A stretch of DNA of 64,000 nt, taken from the NCBI GenBank assembly GCA_017399695.1, contig JAFQBK010000016.1, positions 62,001 to 126,000 on the forward strand, given 5' to 3'. How positions within the stretch are numbered: the first letter of the stretch is position 1; each line of letters begins with the position of its first letter. The notes beneath the pieces were generated by a model that worked only from the letters and a program-made list of their open reading frames with translations, searched no databases and was not told where the DNA came from. This document shows, piece after piece, positions 37,325-45,835 of the stretch. This stretch comes from Clostridia bacterium (GTDB lineage: Bacteria > Bacillota > Clostridia > UBA1381 > UBA9506). The position numbers and the translations under genes are program-made.

Positions 37325-37933
37325 TTAAAGAGTTTGAGCAAGAGCTTTTACCCAACCATCCACGCCAAGCAGAGAGCTATCAAGGGAAATGTGATAGTTT
37401 TTAGCCTCACCCCATTTTTGACCGGTATAATAATTATAGAAGTTAGCGCGTTTTTTATCAGTTTTTGCAATTAAATCTTCCACTTTTTCTTTGGTTACAT
37501 CGCAAGTATCAAGTACCCGTTCGATGCGATGCGTAAGCGGTGCATGAACAAATAAATTGATACAGTCATCACGCTCACGGAGTATATAGTCCGCACATCT
37601 GCCAACGATAACGCAAGGTCCTTCGTTTGCCAAATCACAAATGACGTCCGATTGTATGCGGAACAAAGTCTCATTCATATATACGGGGGGCATACCGGAC
37701 AAGGCATTGCTCGGCGTATATGCACCCAAAACTAAAGAGTAGAGCAGACTGTTTGCTGCCTTTTCGTCTACGTGCTCAAACATTGCTTCACTCAGACCGC
37801 TTTTTTTAGCCGCGGCAACAATCAATTCCTTGTCGTAAAAGGGAATGCCGAGCGCCTCCGAAAGTCCCATACCAATCTCTCGTCCGCCACTTCCAAATTG
37901 TCTTCCAATGGTAATAATCATATTCTTTTTCAT
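37325..37933 (-). CDS. Cytidylate-kinase-like family protein
   Basis: Small P-loop protein of 202 residues in the cytidylate-kinase-like family, distinct from housekeeping Cmk. GRQFGSGGREIGMGLSEALG (10-29) is the nucleotide-binding loop in its family variant, in which Arg follows the Gly-rich turn. VIVGRCADYIL and HAPLTHRIERV are conserved mid-protein motifs. The biological substrate of this family is not established. It is a single-gene unit with its own promoter and terminator, divergent from the LacI gene. Confidence 0.85.
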   Translation of the reverse strand: MKKNMIITIGRQFGSGGREIGMGLSEALGIPFYDKELIVAAAKKSGLSEAMFEHVDEKAANSLLYSLVLGAYTPSNALSGMPPVYMNETLFRIQSDVICDLANEGPCVIVGRCADYILRERDDCINLFVHAPLTHRIERVLDTCDVTKEKVEDLIAKTDKKRANFYNYYTGQKWGEAKNYHISLDSSLLGVDGWVKALAQTL

Positions 37934-37971
37934 AATATGCTCCGCCTTTCGAAAATGATTTCCTTAACATA

Positions 37972-38000
37972 ATTATACACGATAGGAAAAGATTTGTACA
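37972..38000 (-). promoter_or_regulatory. Candidate promoter for the cytidylate-kinase-like gene
   Basis: Minus strand: TGTACA (38000-37995), 17-base spacer, TATAAT (37977-37972), about 40 bases before the start codon; back-to-back with the LacI promoter. Confidence 0.5.
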
Positions 38001-38027
38001 GAGATTTCAAAAACTTTTGAAAAATGC

Positions 38028-38056
38028 TTGACAAATTTTAATTTTAAATATAAAAT
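38028..38056 (+). promoter_or_regulatory. Strong promoter of the LacI regulator operon
   Basis: Consensus TTGACA (38028-38033), a 17-base spacer and TAAAAT (38051-38056). Operator sequences begin at the last base of the -10 box, so a bound repressor would block transcription. Confidence 0.8.
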
Positions 38057-38082
38057 GTAAACGATTACAGAAAACGATTACA
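38056..38082. promoter_or_regulatory. Tandem LacI-family operators (first also fits the cre consensus)
   Basis: TGTAAACGATTACA (38056-38069) is a near-palindrome with central CG and fits TGWAANCGNTNWCA, the CcpA cre consensus, at every position. AAACGATTACA is repeated 13 bases downstream (38072-38082). The location across the start of transcription fits autorepression by the adjacent LacI protein, or CcpA control, or both. Confidence 0.7.
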
Positions 38083-38106
38083 TTTTGAGTCGAAGGGAGG
38101 AATTTT

Positions 38107-39096
38107 GTGAAAAGAATTAAAGATGTAGCGAAGGAAGCAGGTGTTTCCGTTGCTACGGTCTCGCGTGTTTTAAATGGAAGTGATGCCGTAAAAGTAGAAA
38201 CGCAGCGTAAAGTGAAAGAAGCTGTGCGGCGCATTGGATATTCTCCCAATCTCTTGGGACGGAATTTGCGTCAAAATAAAACGGGGATTATTTTAGTAAT
38301 GCTTTCAACCTTGACCAATAATTTTTGTTCAAAGGTGATTCACGGAATTGAGCTTGCAGCAAAAAAGCAGGGATATAACATTATGATTTGTGCGACTGGT
38401 GATTCAAAAGAGAGCGAGCAAACATATTTAAGTTTTGTTCGCAATAAAATGGCAGACGGAATCATTATCTTAAACAGTAACTTAACGGCTCAGGAAATGC
38501 AGATGGCATCGGCTTCGTTTCCGGTGGTGCAATGCAGCGAGTATGTGGATACGGAAAGAACGCCGTATGTTTCCATTGATAACCGTAAGGCAGCATATGA
38601 TGCGACGATTAACTTAATTAATAGTGGCAGGAAAAAAATTGTATTTATGGGCGTTGAAAATAATTTGGTCAGCTCGAACTTGCGTTTTTTGGGATATCGG
38701 GATGCGCTTGATGAGGCAAATATTCCATTTGATGAGAATTTGATTGTTTATGGTAACTATGGCTATCGTAATGCAATGAGAGTAACAGAGAAATTAATTC
38801 AGAACAATGTATCATTTGATGCATTGTTTGCAATTTCTGACCGAATGGCAGCAGGGGCAATGACGGCACTAAAAAAACATGACATCAAGATACCGGACGA
38901 TGTATGTGTAACGGGGTTTGATAATACCGATATTACATATCTGTTTGAACCGAGTATTTCGACCGTCTCGCAGCCACAAATTGAAATGGGTGAAACCGCC
39001 TTTCAATTACTTTTAGCGAGGATCGAGGAAGAGACGGCAGAAAATATCATATTACAGCACAAAATTATATTAAGAGATTCTACAAAAAATATTTAA
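38107..39096 (+). CDS. LacI-family transcriptional regulator
   Basis: Sugar-responsive DNA-binding protein of 329 residues. GTG 38107 follows GAAGGGAGG. Residues 3-50 are the LacI helix-turn-helix and hinge (IKDVAKEAGVSVATVSRVLN, then IGYSPN). The rest is a periplasmic-binding-like effector domain with the C-terminal VCVTGFDNTDIT and STVSQP blocks. It heads an operon with two Gfo/Idh/MocA oxidoreductases and a TIM-barrel isomerase, so its inducer is probably their substrate or an intermediate. Tandem operators lie in its own promoter. Confidence 0.94.
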   Translation: MKRIKDVAKEAGVSVATVSRVLNGSDAVKVETQRKVKEAVRRIGYSPNLLGRNLRQNKTGIILVMLSTLTNNFCSKVIHGIELAAKKQGYNIMICATGDSKESEQTYLSFVRNKMADGIIILNSNLTAQEMQMASASFPVVQCSEYVDTERTPYVSIDNRKAAYDATINLINSGRKKIVFMGVENNLVSSNLRFLGYRDALDEANIPFDENLIVYGNYGYRNAMRVTEKLIQNNVSFDALFAISDRMAAGAMTALKKHDIKIPDDVCVTGFDNTDITYLFEPSISTVSQPQIEMGETAFQLLLARIEEETAENIILQHKIILRDSTKNI

Positions 39097-39112
39097 TGAG
39101 GAGCGAGTGGAT

Positions 39113-40282
39113 ATGGCAAAAGACGCAATTTTGGATGAGTTTAAAAAGACCGCACAGACCACAGATGTAGTATTTGACAAAAAAGTAAAAGTTGGCATTA
39201 TTGGTACTGGCTGGATTGCAGAAGCGCATATGCAGCAGTACCTCGATATGCCGGATGTTGAAGTGGTTGCAGGTGCAGATGTCGTTCCGGGAAAAGCGAA
39301 AGCATTTTTTGAGAAATTCGGTCTTGAGAATGTACGCTGTTACGAAAGCCATACAGAACTTTTGGAGGCAGAAAATGATTTGGATGCAGTCAGTATTTGT
39401 ACTTATAACTCAACCCATGCAGAGTGTGCAATTGCAGCATTAGAGCACGGCGTACATGTTCTTTTGGAAAAACCGATGTGCGTAACAACCGAAGAAGCAA
39501 TCGAGATTATGAAAGCGGAAAAAAAGAGTGGCAAAATTCTTTCCATCGGTTTTCAGCCACGGCTTGACCCTAATATGATTAAGGTTCGCGATATTGTGCA
39601 GAGCGGTATTCTGGGTGATATTTACTATATTCAGACCGGCGGCGGTCGTCGTCATGGTATTCCAACACCGTTCGGTACAAGCTTTATCGAAAAAGATACC
39701 GGTGTGATTGGTGCTATGGGTGATATCGGCTGCTATTCGCTCGATATGGTTTTAAATGCGATTGGTTATCCGAAACCGCTGACCGTTTCAGGATATACCT
39801 CCAATTTCTTCGGTAAAGACCCCCATTACTTTGAAATAGATGGCAAACCGGCAGAGTATGCTGACCTTTTTGGCGTTGAAGATTTTGCAGCTGGTTTCGT
39901 TCGTTTAGAGGGCGGAATTATTTTGGATTTCCGTATTGCTTGGGCAATGCACTTAGATACCTCGGGCGATACAATCATTATGGGTAAAAAAGGATCTTTG
40001 CGTATTCCGTCAACGGAATGCTGGAATGGTTCGATCGGCGGGCCTATGACAATTTATAGTGAGGTCGCAGGTTCACAGATTGAAACAAAAATTCCAATGG
40101 TTACGGATAACAGCAAGGGTAACTTTTACAAGAAGATTCGTGCCTTTGTGGTTGCGGTTGCAACCGGTGGAAAAGCGCCGGTACCGACCAGCCAGATTCT
40201 TTACAATCAGGCAATTATTGACGGTATTGTGAAGTCCGCTAAAATTGGTAAGGAAATTGAAATAGAAATTCCTGAAATCTAA
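39113..40282 (+). CDS. Gfo/Idh/MocA family oxidoreductase
   Basis: NAD(P)-dependent sugar dehydrogenase of 389 residues, longer than the usual 330-350 owing to a 23-residue N-terminal leader before the Rossmann fold (VGIIGTGWIAEAHM). Start ATG 39113 lies nine bases after GAGGAG; the in-frame GTG 39107 is too close. LLEKPMCVTTEEA holds the EKP lysine. GAMGDIGCYSLDMVL replaces the more usual His-containing GGG-x-x-x-H block, leaving the catalytic His position unclear. It follows the regulator by 16 bases. Confidence 0.88.
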   Translation: MAKDAILDEFKKTAQTTDVVFDKKVKVGIIGTGWIAEAHMQQYLDMPDVEVVAGADVVPGKAKAFFEKFGLENVRCYESHTELLEAENDLDAVSICTYNSTHAECAIAALEHGVHVLLEKPMCVTTEEAIEIMKAEKKSGKILSIGFQPRLDPNMIKVRDIVQSGILGDIYYIQTGGGRRHGIPTPFGTSFIEKDTGVIGAMGDIGCYSLDMVLNAIGYPKPLTVSGYTSNFFGKDPHYFEIDGKPAEYADLFGVEDFAAGFVRLEGGIILDFRIAWAMHLDTSGDTIIMGKKGSLRIPSTECWNGSIGGPMTIYSEVAGSQIETKIPMVTDNSKGNFYKKIRAFVVAVATGGKAPVPTSQILYNQAIIDGIVKSAKIGKEIEIEIPEI

Positions 40283-40300
40283 ATAATAAGGAGAAATATT

Positions 40301-41266
40301 ATGAAACTTGGAGTAATGAATCCTGTTCTTAATGGTTATCAATTTGAAGAAGCATTAAAATATTTATCAGACCTCGGTGTTGATATGATTGAAATTGGCG
40401 CCGGAGGGTATCCTGGTGATGCACATCTCAAGCCAACAGAATTGATTGGTCAGCCAGAAAAAGTTGCTGAATATCTATCACTGCTTTCCAAGTATAACAT
40501 TGAAATATCTGCTTTAAGCTGTCACAATAATCCTCTGCATCCGCAGAAAGACATTGCGGCTAAAGCGGACCAAGAACTGAAAAACACAATTTTAGCAGCA
40601 GAAATACTCGGAATTGATACCGTCATCGGATTTTCCGGATGCCCAGGCGATTCAGAGTACGCTTTGTATCCAAACTGGGTCACTTGTCCTTGGCCGGATG
40701 ATTTTGGTAAAATCTTAAGTTGGCAGTGGGAAGAGAAAGTAATTCCGTATTGGAAGAGTCTAGCTGACTTTGCAAAAGAGCACGGCATCAAAAAAATTGC
40801 ACTTGAAATGCATCCGGGGTTTGTTGTCTATAATCCAGAAACTTGCCTTCGCCTACGTGAAGCAGTAGGCGATATCATCGGCGCAAACTTTGATCCGAGT
40901 CATCTGTTCTGGCAAGGAATTGACCCGGTGGCGGCAATTCGTGCTTTGGGTAAAGCAATTCACCATTTCCACGCGAAAGACACTAAAATTGACAGAAGAA
41001 ACTGTGAAGTTAACGGTGTTTTAGACAATAAAAGCTACGACAGAATTTCCGAGCGCTCCTGGGTGTTCCGTACTGTTGGCTATGGTCACGGTAAAGAAGT
41101 TTGGAACGATATCATCAGTGCTCTGAAAATGGTCGGATATGACGGTGCAATTTCCATAGAGCATGAGGACGGTTTGATGTCATCGAATGAGGGCCTCGAA
41201 AAAGCGGTTGCTTTCTTAAAAGAAGTTCTCATTTACGAGAATTCGGGAGAAATGTGGTGGATATAA
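40301..41266 (+). CDS. TIM-barrel sugar phosphate isomerase/epimerase family protein
   Basis: Metal-dependent AP-endonuclease-2-like TIM barrel of 321 residues. Probable metal and active-site residues lie in IALEMHPGFVVYN, ANFDPSHLFWQG, IHHFHAKDTK and ISIEHEDG, which together carry the Glu, Asp, His and Glu set of this superfamily. Members include hydroxypyruvate isomerase, inosose dehydratase and 3-keto-sugar lyases. Placed between two Gfo/Idh/MocA oxidoreductases, a role on a keto-sugar or inosose is likely (inference). The next gene overlaps it by one base. Confidence 0.86.
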   Translation: MKLGVMNPVLNGYQFEEALKYLSDLGVDMIEIGAGGYPGDAHLKPTELIGQPEKVAEYLSLLSKYNIEISALSCHNNPLHPQKDIAAKADQELKNTILAAEILGIDTVIGFSGCPGDSEYALYPNWVTCPWPDDFGKILSWQWEEKVIPYWKSLADFAKEHGIKKIALEMHPGFVVYNPETCLRLREAVGDIIGANFDPSHLFWQGIDPVAAIRALGKAIHHFHAKDTKIDRRNCEVNGVLDNKSYDRISERSWVFRTVGYGHGKEVWNDIISALKMVGYDGAISIEHEDGLMSSNEGLEKAVAFLKEVLIYENSGEMWWI

Positions 41267-42327
41267 TGAAGGTTTACAATCTTGGCATTATCGGTTTTGG
41301 AAGTATGGCTGGACATCATTTCAAGCAAATTGGAGAAATCGAGCAGGTGTGTGTTCGCGGTGTCTATGATATTAATCCGGAGCGAGTGAAAGCAGCAGAA
41401 GAAAAGGGCGTGATAGGGTATCGTTCTAAAGAGGAAATGTTTCAAGACCCGGAAATTGATATTGTTTTAGTCGCAACGACCAATGAGGCGCATAAAGACT
41501 TGTGTATCGAAGCGTTAGCTGCCGGAAAGCATGTTATCTGTGAAAAACCAGTGACGATGAACTCCGCTGAGCTTTTGGAAGTAATAGATGCTGCGAAAAA
41601 ATATCAGCGCGTGTTCACCATTGACCAAAATCGCCGTGTGAATAAAGATTTTGTACTAATGAAACGCTCGGTAGAAGCGGGACTTTTAGGAGATGTTTAT
41701 GTCATCGAATCCCGTGTGGAAGGCTCTCGAGGTATGCCGTCCGGATGGAGAACTATCAAATCACTTGGCGGTGGAATGATGCTTGACTGGGGCGTGCACC
41801 TAATTGACCAGATCATGTATATGGTGCCCGAGAAAGTGACCAATGTTTTCTGTAAGATGTTCAGCATCGAGTATCCTGAGGTGGATGATAATTTCCATTT
41901 AACAATGACCTTTGAAAGCGGCTTGGTTGTTCATATTGAAGTTTCAACCAACAATTACATCACACATCCGCGTTGGTATGTATTGGGCAAAAAAGGAACA
42001 CTCGTGATTGATGACTGGAATTGTGATGGCAAAATTGTACGTTGTATCGATAAAGAAAATAAATGGGAAGAAGAAATTGTCTATACCAAGGCAGGTCCTA
42101 CCAAAACAATGGCGCCGAGAAACCCAAATTCGACGGAAACCATAGTTTTGTCCGAACCCGAAGATGTAGTTGACAACTTAAATCCGGTGTATTGGCAGTT
42201 TATTGATGCCATCGAAGGGAAAGCAGAGCTTACCATTAAGCCGGAGGAAGCACTGCGGGTTATGAAAGTGATGGAAGGGGCGTTTCATTCCAGTCAGACG
42301 AATCAAGCAATTGAAACAAACATATAA
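41266..42327 (+). CDS. Gfo/Idh/MocA family oxidoreductase
   Basis: Second sugar dehydrogenase of the LacI operon, 353 residues. ATG 41266 overlaps the preceding stop codon (TAATG); in-frame GTGs at 41254 and 41257 are too near the GGGAGA ribosome site. LGIIGFGSMAGHH binds the dinucleotide, ICEKPVTMNS holds the active-site lysine, and GGGMMLDWGVHLIDQ carries the conserved Asp/His. It ends two bases before a bidirectional terminator. Two dehydrogenases around one isomerase suggest oxidation, then rearrangement or elimination, then reduction. Confidence 0.88.
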   Translation: MKVYNLGIIGFGSMAGHHFKQIGEIEQVCVRGVYDINPERVKAAEEKGVIGYRSKEEMFQDPEIDIVLVATTNEAHKDLCIEALAAGKHVICEKPVTMNSAELLEVIDAAKKYQRVFTIDQNRRVNKDFVLMKRSVEAGLLGDVYVIESRVEGSRGMPSGWRTIKSLGGGMMLDWGVHLIDQIMYMVPEKVTNVFCKMFSIEYPEVDDNFHLTMTFESGLVVHIEVSTNNYITHPRWYVLGKKGTLVIDDWNCDGKIVRCIDKENKWEEEIVYTKAGPTKTMAPRNPNSTETIVLSEPEDVVDNLNPVYWQFIDAIEGKAELTIKPEEALRVMKVMEGAFHSSQTNQAIETNI

Positions 42328-42329
42328 CA

Positions 42330-42361
42330 AAAAGGTGTTGCCCTAACGGACAACACCTTTT
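42330..42361. terminator. Bidirectional terminator between LacI operon and decarboxylase operon
   Basis: AAAAGGTGTTG pairs with CAACACCTTTT, flanked by A-rich and T-rich sequence, between two convergent operons. Confidence 0.8.
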
Positions 42362-42369
42362 AATTTACA

Positions 42370-43779
42370 TCACACCGGATGCGTCATTTCTTCCATGTTG
42401 ACAAGATCCTTGTCAATTTTGTACTTTTCCGCGCGACGTTGCTCGAAGAATTTAACCGCAACCTGGTCAAATAGAGCATAGGATAAAACATCTTCATCCT
42501 GCTCGAAGTATTCCTTCATTTTTTCCTTGGTTGCTTCAAATTCAGGAGCAATTTTATCTGCCGGACGATAGGTGATTCTTTCCTCGTCGCCGATAATCTT
42601 TTTCACAATATCTTCTTTAATTTCTACCGGCGTTCTTCCGTATTCGCCACGGACAATACCCTTGGTTTCCTTGGTAATCATCTTGTAGCGTTCACCCATT
42701 AAGACATTCAGCACAGCCTGGGTGCCTACAATCTGACTGGTCGGTGTAACCAACGGAATCCAGCCCAAATCTTCGCGAACTCTTGGGATTTCCTTGAGTA
42801 CTTCTTCGAATTTGTCTTCTGCATTCTGCTGCTTGAGCTGAGATACAAGGTTCGAAAGCATACCGCCCGGAACCTGATATTTCAGCGTGTTAATATCAAT
42901 ACCAAGAACCTTAGTATTCAAAAGTCCGCTGGACAGATATTCCTCACGAAGCGGCTTAAAGTAATCCGCAAGGTCAGTCAGGGCATCTAAGTTAATGCCG
43001 GTATCGTACGGGGTTCCCTCAAGCGTCTTTACAATGGTCTCAGTTGCCGGTTGGCTGGTGCCAAGTGCAAGCGGGGAGAGTGCACAGTCAACAACATCAA
43101 CGCCTGCTTCGATTGCCTTTAAGTAGGTCATAGAAGCAACACCACTGGTGTAGTGCGTATGCAACTGAATCGGTACTTTGACAGCCTTTTTGAGTTCAGT
43201 TACGAGCTTTTCAGCTTCGTAAGGAATCAAAAGACCTGCCATATCTTTAATACAGATGGAGTCCGCACCGCAGTTTTCGTATTCCTTTGCGAGCTTTACG
43301 AAATACTCGGTATTATGAATCGGACTGATGGTGTAGGAGATAGCCGCCTGCACATGTCCACCCTCTTTTTTAGTTGCATTGATTGCAGTCTGCAGATTTC
43401 TGACATCATTTAACGCATCGAAGATACGGATGATGTCAATACCGTTTGCAATGGACTTCTGTACGAAGTATTCAACGATATCATCTGCATAATGACGATA
43501 ACCTAAAATGTTCTGTCCGCGGAACAACATCTGCAACTTTGTGTTTTTTGCTTTGTCCTTAATTTTGCGAAGACGCTCCCACGGGTCTTCATTTAAGAAA
43601 CGCAGGCAGGCATCAAAGGTTGCGCCGCCCCATGCCTCTAAGGAATGGTAGCCTACCTGGTCTAATTTTTCAACAATCGGAAGCATCGTATCAGTCGTCA
43701 TGCGGGTAGCGATGAGGGACTGATGTGCATCACGAAGAATGGTTTCTGTAATTGCTACTTTTCTAGTTTGTTCTGCCAT
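42370..43779 (-). CDS. Oxaloacetate decarboxylase alpha / pyruvate carboxylase subunit B type carboxyltransferase, without biotin domain
   Basis: Carboxyltransferase of 469 residues that moves CO2 between oxaloacetate/pyruvate and biotin. TETILRDAHQSL starts the TIM barrel; Lys178 in CIKDMAGLL is the expected carbamylated metal ligand, and His207 and His209 in LHTHYTSG bind metal. The C-terminal helical PYC/OadA domain is present, but the protein stops before any biotinyl domain, as in the transcarboxylase 5S subunit. The carrier is encoded separately at 45060. It is last in the operon, 14 bases after the membrane subunit gene, with GGGAGGTT as ribosome site. Confidence 0.92.
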   Translation of the reverse strand: MAEQTRKVAITETILRDAHQSLIATRMTTDTMLPIVEKLDQVGYHSLEAWGGATFDACLRFLNEDPWERLRKIKDKAKNTKLQMLFRGQNILGYRHYADDIVEYFVQKSIANGIDIIRIFDALNDVRNLQTAINATKKEGGHVQAAISYTISPIHNTEYFVKLAKEYENCGADSICIKDMAGLLIPYEAEKLVTELKKAVKVPIQLHTHYTSGVASMTYLKAIEAGVDVVDCALSPLALGTSQPATETIVKTLEGTPYDTGINLDALTDLADYFKPLREEYLSSGLLNTKVLGIDINTLKYQVPGGMLSNLVSQLKQQNAEDKFEEVLKEIPRVREDLGWIPLVTPTSQIVGTQAVLNVLMGERYKMITKETKGIVRGEYGRTPVEIKEDIVKKIIGDEERITYRPADKIAPEFEATKEKMKEYFEQDEDVLSYALFDQVAVKFFEQRRAEKYKIDKDLVNMEEMTHPV

Positions 43780-43793
43780 ATGATAACCTCCCT

Positions 43794-45023
43794 TTAGAAG
43801 AATTTAGCGAGTGATAAGAATACACCTGCAGCGACAGCTGAGCCGATAACGCCTGCGACGTTCGGACCCATAGCGTGCATTAAGAGGTAGTTTGTTGGAT
43901 TTTCTTTCTGACCGACAGATTGTGCCACACGGGCAGCCATCGGAACAGCGGATACGCCCGCGCTGCCAATGAGCGGATTAATTTTGCCCTTGGTAATCCA
44001 GCACATCAGTTTGCCAAACAACGTACCGCCAGCGGTACTGATACAGAATGCGACCAAACCCAAAACAATGATAAACAGAGTTTGTGGTGTGAGGAAATAG
44101 TTTGCATTCGCAGTTGCGCCTACTGTTACGCCTAAGAAAATGGTAATGATGTTCATTAACTCATTCTGCGCGGTTTTCGAAAGTCTGTCAGTAACGCCAC
44201 TCTCGCGGATGATATTACCAAGCATTAAGCAACCGACGAGCGGAACAGCATCCGGAACGAACATTGCAACCACGATGGTAACAACAATCGGGAAGAGCAG
44301 ACGCTCAATGCGGCTGACCGGTCGCAGCTGTTTCATCACAATCTGACGTTCTTTTTTTGTGGTTAAAAGCTTCATAATTGGCGGCTGAATAATCGGAATC
44401 AACGCCATATAGGAGTATGCGGCGATTGCGATTGCCGGAAGAAGCTTCGGAGCCAATGATTTTGTTACCAAAATTGCGGTCGGACCATCAGCGCCACCGA
44501 TGATACCAATAGCCATCGCCTCATATACACTAAAGCCCAAAAACAGTGCGCCGAAGAAAGCAACGAACACGCCAAACTGTGCCGCTGCACCTAAAAGCAA
44601 GCTCTTCGGGTTAGCAATGAGCGGCGAAAAGTCCGTCATTGTTCCGATACCAAGGAAAATCAGCGGGGGATAAATACCCAATTTAACACCTAAGTATAAC
44701 AGGTCTAAAAGACCGCCTTTTGACAGGATGGTTCCGAAATCCATATGAAAGTTCGGGTCATCGCTGACAAAAAATTCATTATGCATAATTCCTGCGCCCG
44801 GAAGATTGGACAAAAGCATACCAAATGCAATCGGAAGAAGCAACAAAGGCTCAAATTGTTTTCCGATGGCAAGGTAAATTAAAAGGCAGGAAATTGCAAT
44901 CATAATAATTGCGCCAAAATCGATTCCGGCAAACTGAACGACTGTTTCAGGGCTTGCGGCAAAAATTTTGGCTAAACCGGTGCTCGCAAGAAAACTTGCA
45001 ATACCGTTGATTAAAAGATCCAA
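43794..45023 (-). CDS. Sodium-translocating decarboxylase, membrane beta subunit
   Basis: Membrane protein of 409 residues that decarboxylates carboxybiotin and exports Na+. The start is TTG 45023 after AAAGGGTGA. Many hydrophobic helices are visible. [16 protein letters not shown] contains the conserved Asp region needed for Na+ transport in OadB, and [14 protein letters not shown] and [15 protein letters not shown] are other family blocks. It serves methylmalonyl-CoA, oxaloacetate or glutaconyl-CoA decarboxylases alike; the carboxyltransferases encoded around it set the substrate. Confidence 0.95.
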   Translation of the reverse strand: MDLLINGIASFLASTGLAKIFAASPETVVQFAGIDFGAIIMIAISCLLIYLAIGKQFEPLLLLPIAFGMLLSNLPGAGIMHNEFFVSDDPNFHMDFGTILSKGGLLDLLYLGVKLGIYPPLIFLGIGTMTDFSPLIANPKSLLLGAAAQFGVFVAFFGALFLGFSVYEAMAIGIIGGADGPTAILVTKSLAPKLLPAIAIAAYSYMALIPIIQPPIMKLLTTKKERQIVMKQLRPVSRIERLLFPIVVTIVVAMFVPDAVPLVGCLMLGNIIRESGVTDRLSKTAQNELMNIITIFLGVTVGATANANYFLTPQTLFIIVLGLVAFCISTAGGTLFGKLMCWITKGKINPLIGSAGVSAVPMAARVAQSVGQKENPTNYLLMHAMGPNVAGVIGSAVAAGVFLSLAKFF

Positions 45024-45059
45024 AGAAATTCACCCTTTCCAATCTGGTATTTTAAAGTT

Positions 45060-45437
45060 TTACTCCATGGTTGCGAGCAAATCGCCGGAGTTAACGCTTG
45101 CGCCTTTGGTTGTGTTAATGGAGGTAATCTTACCTGCTTTCGGAGCAACGATTTCATTTTCCATTTTCATTGCTTCTAAAATAACGATTGCCTGACCTGC
45201 TTCAACCGTGTCGCCAACGTTTACATTGATGGAAAGGACAGTACCCGGCATCGGAGAAGTAACCTTCGTTGCGCCGGCAGTTCCGCTTGCAGTTGGTGCA
45301 GCAGCCGGAGCCGGTGCAGGTGCTGCTGCAGGAGCAGCAGGAGCTGCGGGTGCGCTATAGCTTACCTGTGCGCCGCCGATTTCTTCAACCTCTACCTCAT
45401 ATGTTTTACCGTTTACACTGATATTAAACTTTCTCAT
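45060..45437 (-). CDS. Biotin carrier subunit (gamma) of decarboxylase
   Basis: Biotinyl protein of 125 residues. An N-terminal region (residues 1-24) is followed by a flexible Ala/Pro-rich linker (about 27-56) and a biotinyl domain. The biotin lysine is Lys91 in ILEAMKMENE, 35 residues from the end, the standard distance. It carries CO2 from the soluble carboxyltransferase(s) to the membrane pump. Ribosome site GGAGGAAA. Confidence 0.95.
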   Translation of the reverse strand: MRKFNISVNGKTYEVEVEEIGGAQVSYSAPAAPAAPAAAPAPAPAAAPTASGTAGATKVTSPMPGTVLSINVNVGDTVEAGQAIVILEAMKMENEIVAPKAGKITSINTTKGASVNSGDLLATME

Positions 45438-45453
45438 AGTTGTTTCCTCCTAA

Positions 45454-45804
45454 TTAGTATTGTAGGTTCTCGCGCCGTGAAACGCGGTTCCAGGCGGGTG
45501 CTTTTGCTCCAACCTGACGATAGGACTTGATTTGTAAGTTATATGTTGATGTGTTGAGCGAAGCGGCAACTGCGGCAGTTAATACTGCAATCAGTTCTTC
45601 GTCGTCAGTAGTCAGTGCTTCGACTGCAGCAGGAACAGTTTCCGGCTTTTTTGCCTCTGCTTTTTTTGGAGCTTTTTCAGCCTTTACAAAGATTCGTTGC
45701 ATCAACTCTAAAATTCCCCAAAGAACTGCCAAAACAGCAAAGACCGTACCCATACCGATGAGCGTAACGACGCCGCCGTTCGTCAATGCTTCCATAAAAT
45801 CCAT
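45454..45804 (-). CDS. OadG/MmdD family small membrane subunit (delta)
   Basis: Small subunit of 116 residues that assembles the sodium pump. ATG 45804 follows TAGGTGGTG; the same frame stays open up to 46122 inside the neighbouring gene, but that part is antisense-like noise. One N-terminal membrane helix (VVTLIGMGTVFAVLAVLWGI, about 10-29) is followed by a lysine/alanine-rich linker and a C-terminal cytoplasmic tail beginning DEELIAVLTAAVAA, the typical delta-subunit end. It lies between the alpha and biotin-carrier genes, as in mmdADCB operons. Confidence 0.88.
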   Translation of the reverse strand: MDFMEALTNGGVVTLIGMGTVFAVLAVLWGILELMQRIFVKAEKAPKKAEAKKPETVPAAVEALTTDDEELIAVLTAAVAASLNTSTYNLQIKSYRQVGAKAPAWNRVSRRENLQY

Positions 45805-45835
45805 ATTTTCACCACCTAAACAGTTTGTTACGACA

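Noticed and set aside
42370..43779. OadA-like protein lacking a biotin domain, possibly truncated
   Set aside because: A separate biotin carrier is encoded in the same operon, so a stand-alone 5S-type subunit is the better explanation.
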